Below, piece after piece: positions 5,894 through 7,129 of a stretch of 7,129 bases of DNA; position 1 is the first letter of the stretch, and every line of letters begins with the position of its first letter. Origin of the DNA: an uncultured Clostridium sp. (lineage in GTDB: Bacteria; Bacillota; Clostridia; TANB77; CAG-508); NCBI GenBank assembly GCA_958413095.1, contig CATYUF010000071.1, positions 1 to 7,129 of the forward strand, given 5' to 3'. The notes below the pieces were generated by a model, which saw only the letters and a program-made list of their open reading frames with translations, was not told the origin of the DNA and ran no database searches. The position numbers and the translations under genes were made by a program.

Positions 5894-7123
5894 ATGGAAC
5901 TAAAGACAAACTACCAATACACATACTTTATACATCCTTTCGTAGTAAAGGAAAATAAATATCAAAAATTCATACTAAAAATGTTAAAAGATAAGGATTT
6001 TAAATTAAAAAGATTTGAAAAAGAAAAAGACTTGAAATTATACAAATACTTTTCACCAAAAATGAGAGATTTTTTATTTTCAAGCTTTAGTTTTACAAAT
6101 GCAAAATATAGTAGATTTAAAGAATTACCAATAGAAACACAATCAGCAGTACTTTGTAAATATCCATGCACAATATTTGAATATAATATAAAAAAAGACA
6201 TTCATGGAAAAGCAGGAGAGAAAAAAGGAATATTTTTTAAAATCACAAAAATAGAAGTAATATGTTTTAATACAGGAATATGTTTTTTATGTATTAAAAC
6301 AAATATCGATGATTCAAGTAAATTTGAAGATGTTTTAAACTTTAATTATAAATTTAGAGACATAAAACAAGACAATGGAACTTTAAATAGTTATGATAAA
6401 ATAAACTTACAAACAGATAGCTTTGCAAGTATAGATAAATTTACAGACTTTATATCAAGTATAACTGGATCAAATGTAGAAGCTATAAAATTAGATATAG
6501 ACACAGAAAGATTTTTAACATATTCATATGTATGTATAGACCAAGAAGCTTGGAATATAGATAATGAATTTGAAAAAATAAAACATAATTTTATAAAATT
6601 TGCAGGAATATTACCAGCAGATAATAGTGCAAGTTTAAGAGAAAGTGAGATAATATCACTATCAAAATGGAAATATGCAAAAATGGGAATTACTAAACAA
6701 GGAGTTACATTGTTTACTTCATCAGCAGATATGAATAATTACACTATATTACCAGACGAATATGAAAACCAATATTTCTATACGTATATAGTAGAATTGT
6801 ATAAAAAAATATATTTACAAAAATTAAATGTAGCATTTAAAGAAGATGTAAAATTAAAATCAGCAAGGAAAAAATTTATTAATTTTACTAAGAATATCTG
6901 GATACAAGAAGTTACAGAAGATGAAACTGGAACTATGTTAAATAAAAAAATTAAAGAAGCATTTGAACTAGAAAAAATATATTATAATATAAAAAATAAA
7001 TATGATGTTTTATATAAAGAATTAAATATTGAAAAAAATAAAACATCAACAATAATAATATCAATTATATTAAGTGTTTCATTAATTATTAATATAATTA
7101 ATTTTATACTATTGTTAAAATAA
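5894..7123 (+). CDS. Conserved-looking protein of unknown function with C-terminal membrane anchor
   Basis: I cannot assign this 409-residue protein to a named family. It has no signal peptide. The first ~380 residues are soluble and mixed alpha/beta, opening with YQYTYFIHPFVVKENKY and a Lys-rich segment (about 18-50). Residues about 205-240 (TYSYVCIDQEAW) and 257-275 look like core structure. From about 295 the protein becomes helical and charged, with a likely coiled coil at about 345-383. A single hydrophobic helix at about 385-408, rich in Ile and Leu, ends the chain with one Lys. This is a tail-anchored layout with the bulk in the cytoplasm. The helical region followed by a terminal membrane helix vaguely recalls CorA-type proteins, but there is only one membrane segment and no GMN motif, so I do not call it a transporter. 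It is preceded by its own promoter, hairpin and small ORF, and is the last gene in the window. Confidence 0.8.
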   Translation: MELKTNYQYTYFIHPFVVKENKYQKFILKMLKDKDFKLKRFEKEKDLKLYKYFSPKMRDFLFSSFSFTNAKYSRFKELPIETQSAVLCKYPCTIFEYNIKKDIHGKAGEKKGIFFKITKIEVICFNTGICFLCIKTNIDDSSKFEDVLNFNYKFRDIKQDNGTLNSYDKINLQTDSFASIDKFTDFISSITGSNVEAIKLDIDTERFLTYSYVCIDQEAWNIDNEFEKIKHNFIKFAGILPADNSASLRESEIISLSKWKYAKMGITKQGVTLFTSSADMNNYTILPDEYENQYFYTYIVELYKKIYLQKLNVAFKEDVKLKSARKKFINFTKNIWIQEVTEDETGTMLNKKIKEAFELEKIYYNIKNKYDVLYKELNIEKNKTSTIIISIILSVSLIINIINFILLLK

Positions 7124-7129
7124 AAATAA

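Noticed and set aside
7046..7120. CorA-type magnesium transporter assignment for the last gene
   Set aside because: Only one C-terminal membrane segment is present and there is no GMN motif.

Overview
The window looks like part of the chromosome of an AT-rich, Gram-positive, endospore-forming Firmicute. I infer an uncultured gut-type member of the Clostridia rather than a Bacillus. Four lines of evidence support this: a full-length SpoIIE sporulation phosphatase, a sortase-type cell-wall anchor, strong Shine-Dalgarno sites related to AGGAGG, and A-ending codon use throughout. All genes I accept lie on the + strand, use the standard code, and show no base-composition break that would suggest an island or mobile element.

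Region by region. (1) 2-1372 is the 3' part of a cell-surface protein with a Cna_B/SdrD-like beta-sandwich, a low-complexity wall stalk and a variant sorting signal (TPNTG, hydrophobic segment, KKK). It ends at a strong intrinsic terminator (1384-1428). (2) 1373-1625 is a 253-base control region for spoIIE. It holds a perfect 10-bp inverted repeat and only weak promoter and Spo0A-box candidates. (3) 1626-4025 is spoIIE, with ten or so membrane segments followed by a PP2C phosphatase domain whose metal-binding aspartates are all present. (4) Twenty-seven bases later, with no terminator between, 4053-5576 encodes a membrane-anchored WG-repeat protein. The two very probably share a transcript, which ends at the terminator 5711-5755. 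(5) 5577-5881 contains a near-perfect spaced direct repeat, that terminator, a good sigma-A promoter (5764-5793), and a 17-codon small ORF with its own ribosome site whose start lies in a hairpin. (6) 5894-7123 encodes a 409-residue protein of a family I cannot name, with a single C-terminal membrane anchor. It probably forms its own transcription unit with the small ORF as leader.

Functionally, SpoIIE acts at the polar septum and activates sigma-F by dephosphorylating SpoIIAA. The WG-repeat partner is the best candidate here for an undescribed component, because its position ties it to early sporulation. The small-ORF leader in front of the tail-anchored protein is the most interesting regulatory structure. 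I found no CRISPR, transposase, phage, rRNA or tRNA gene.
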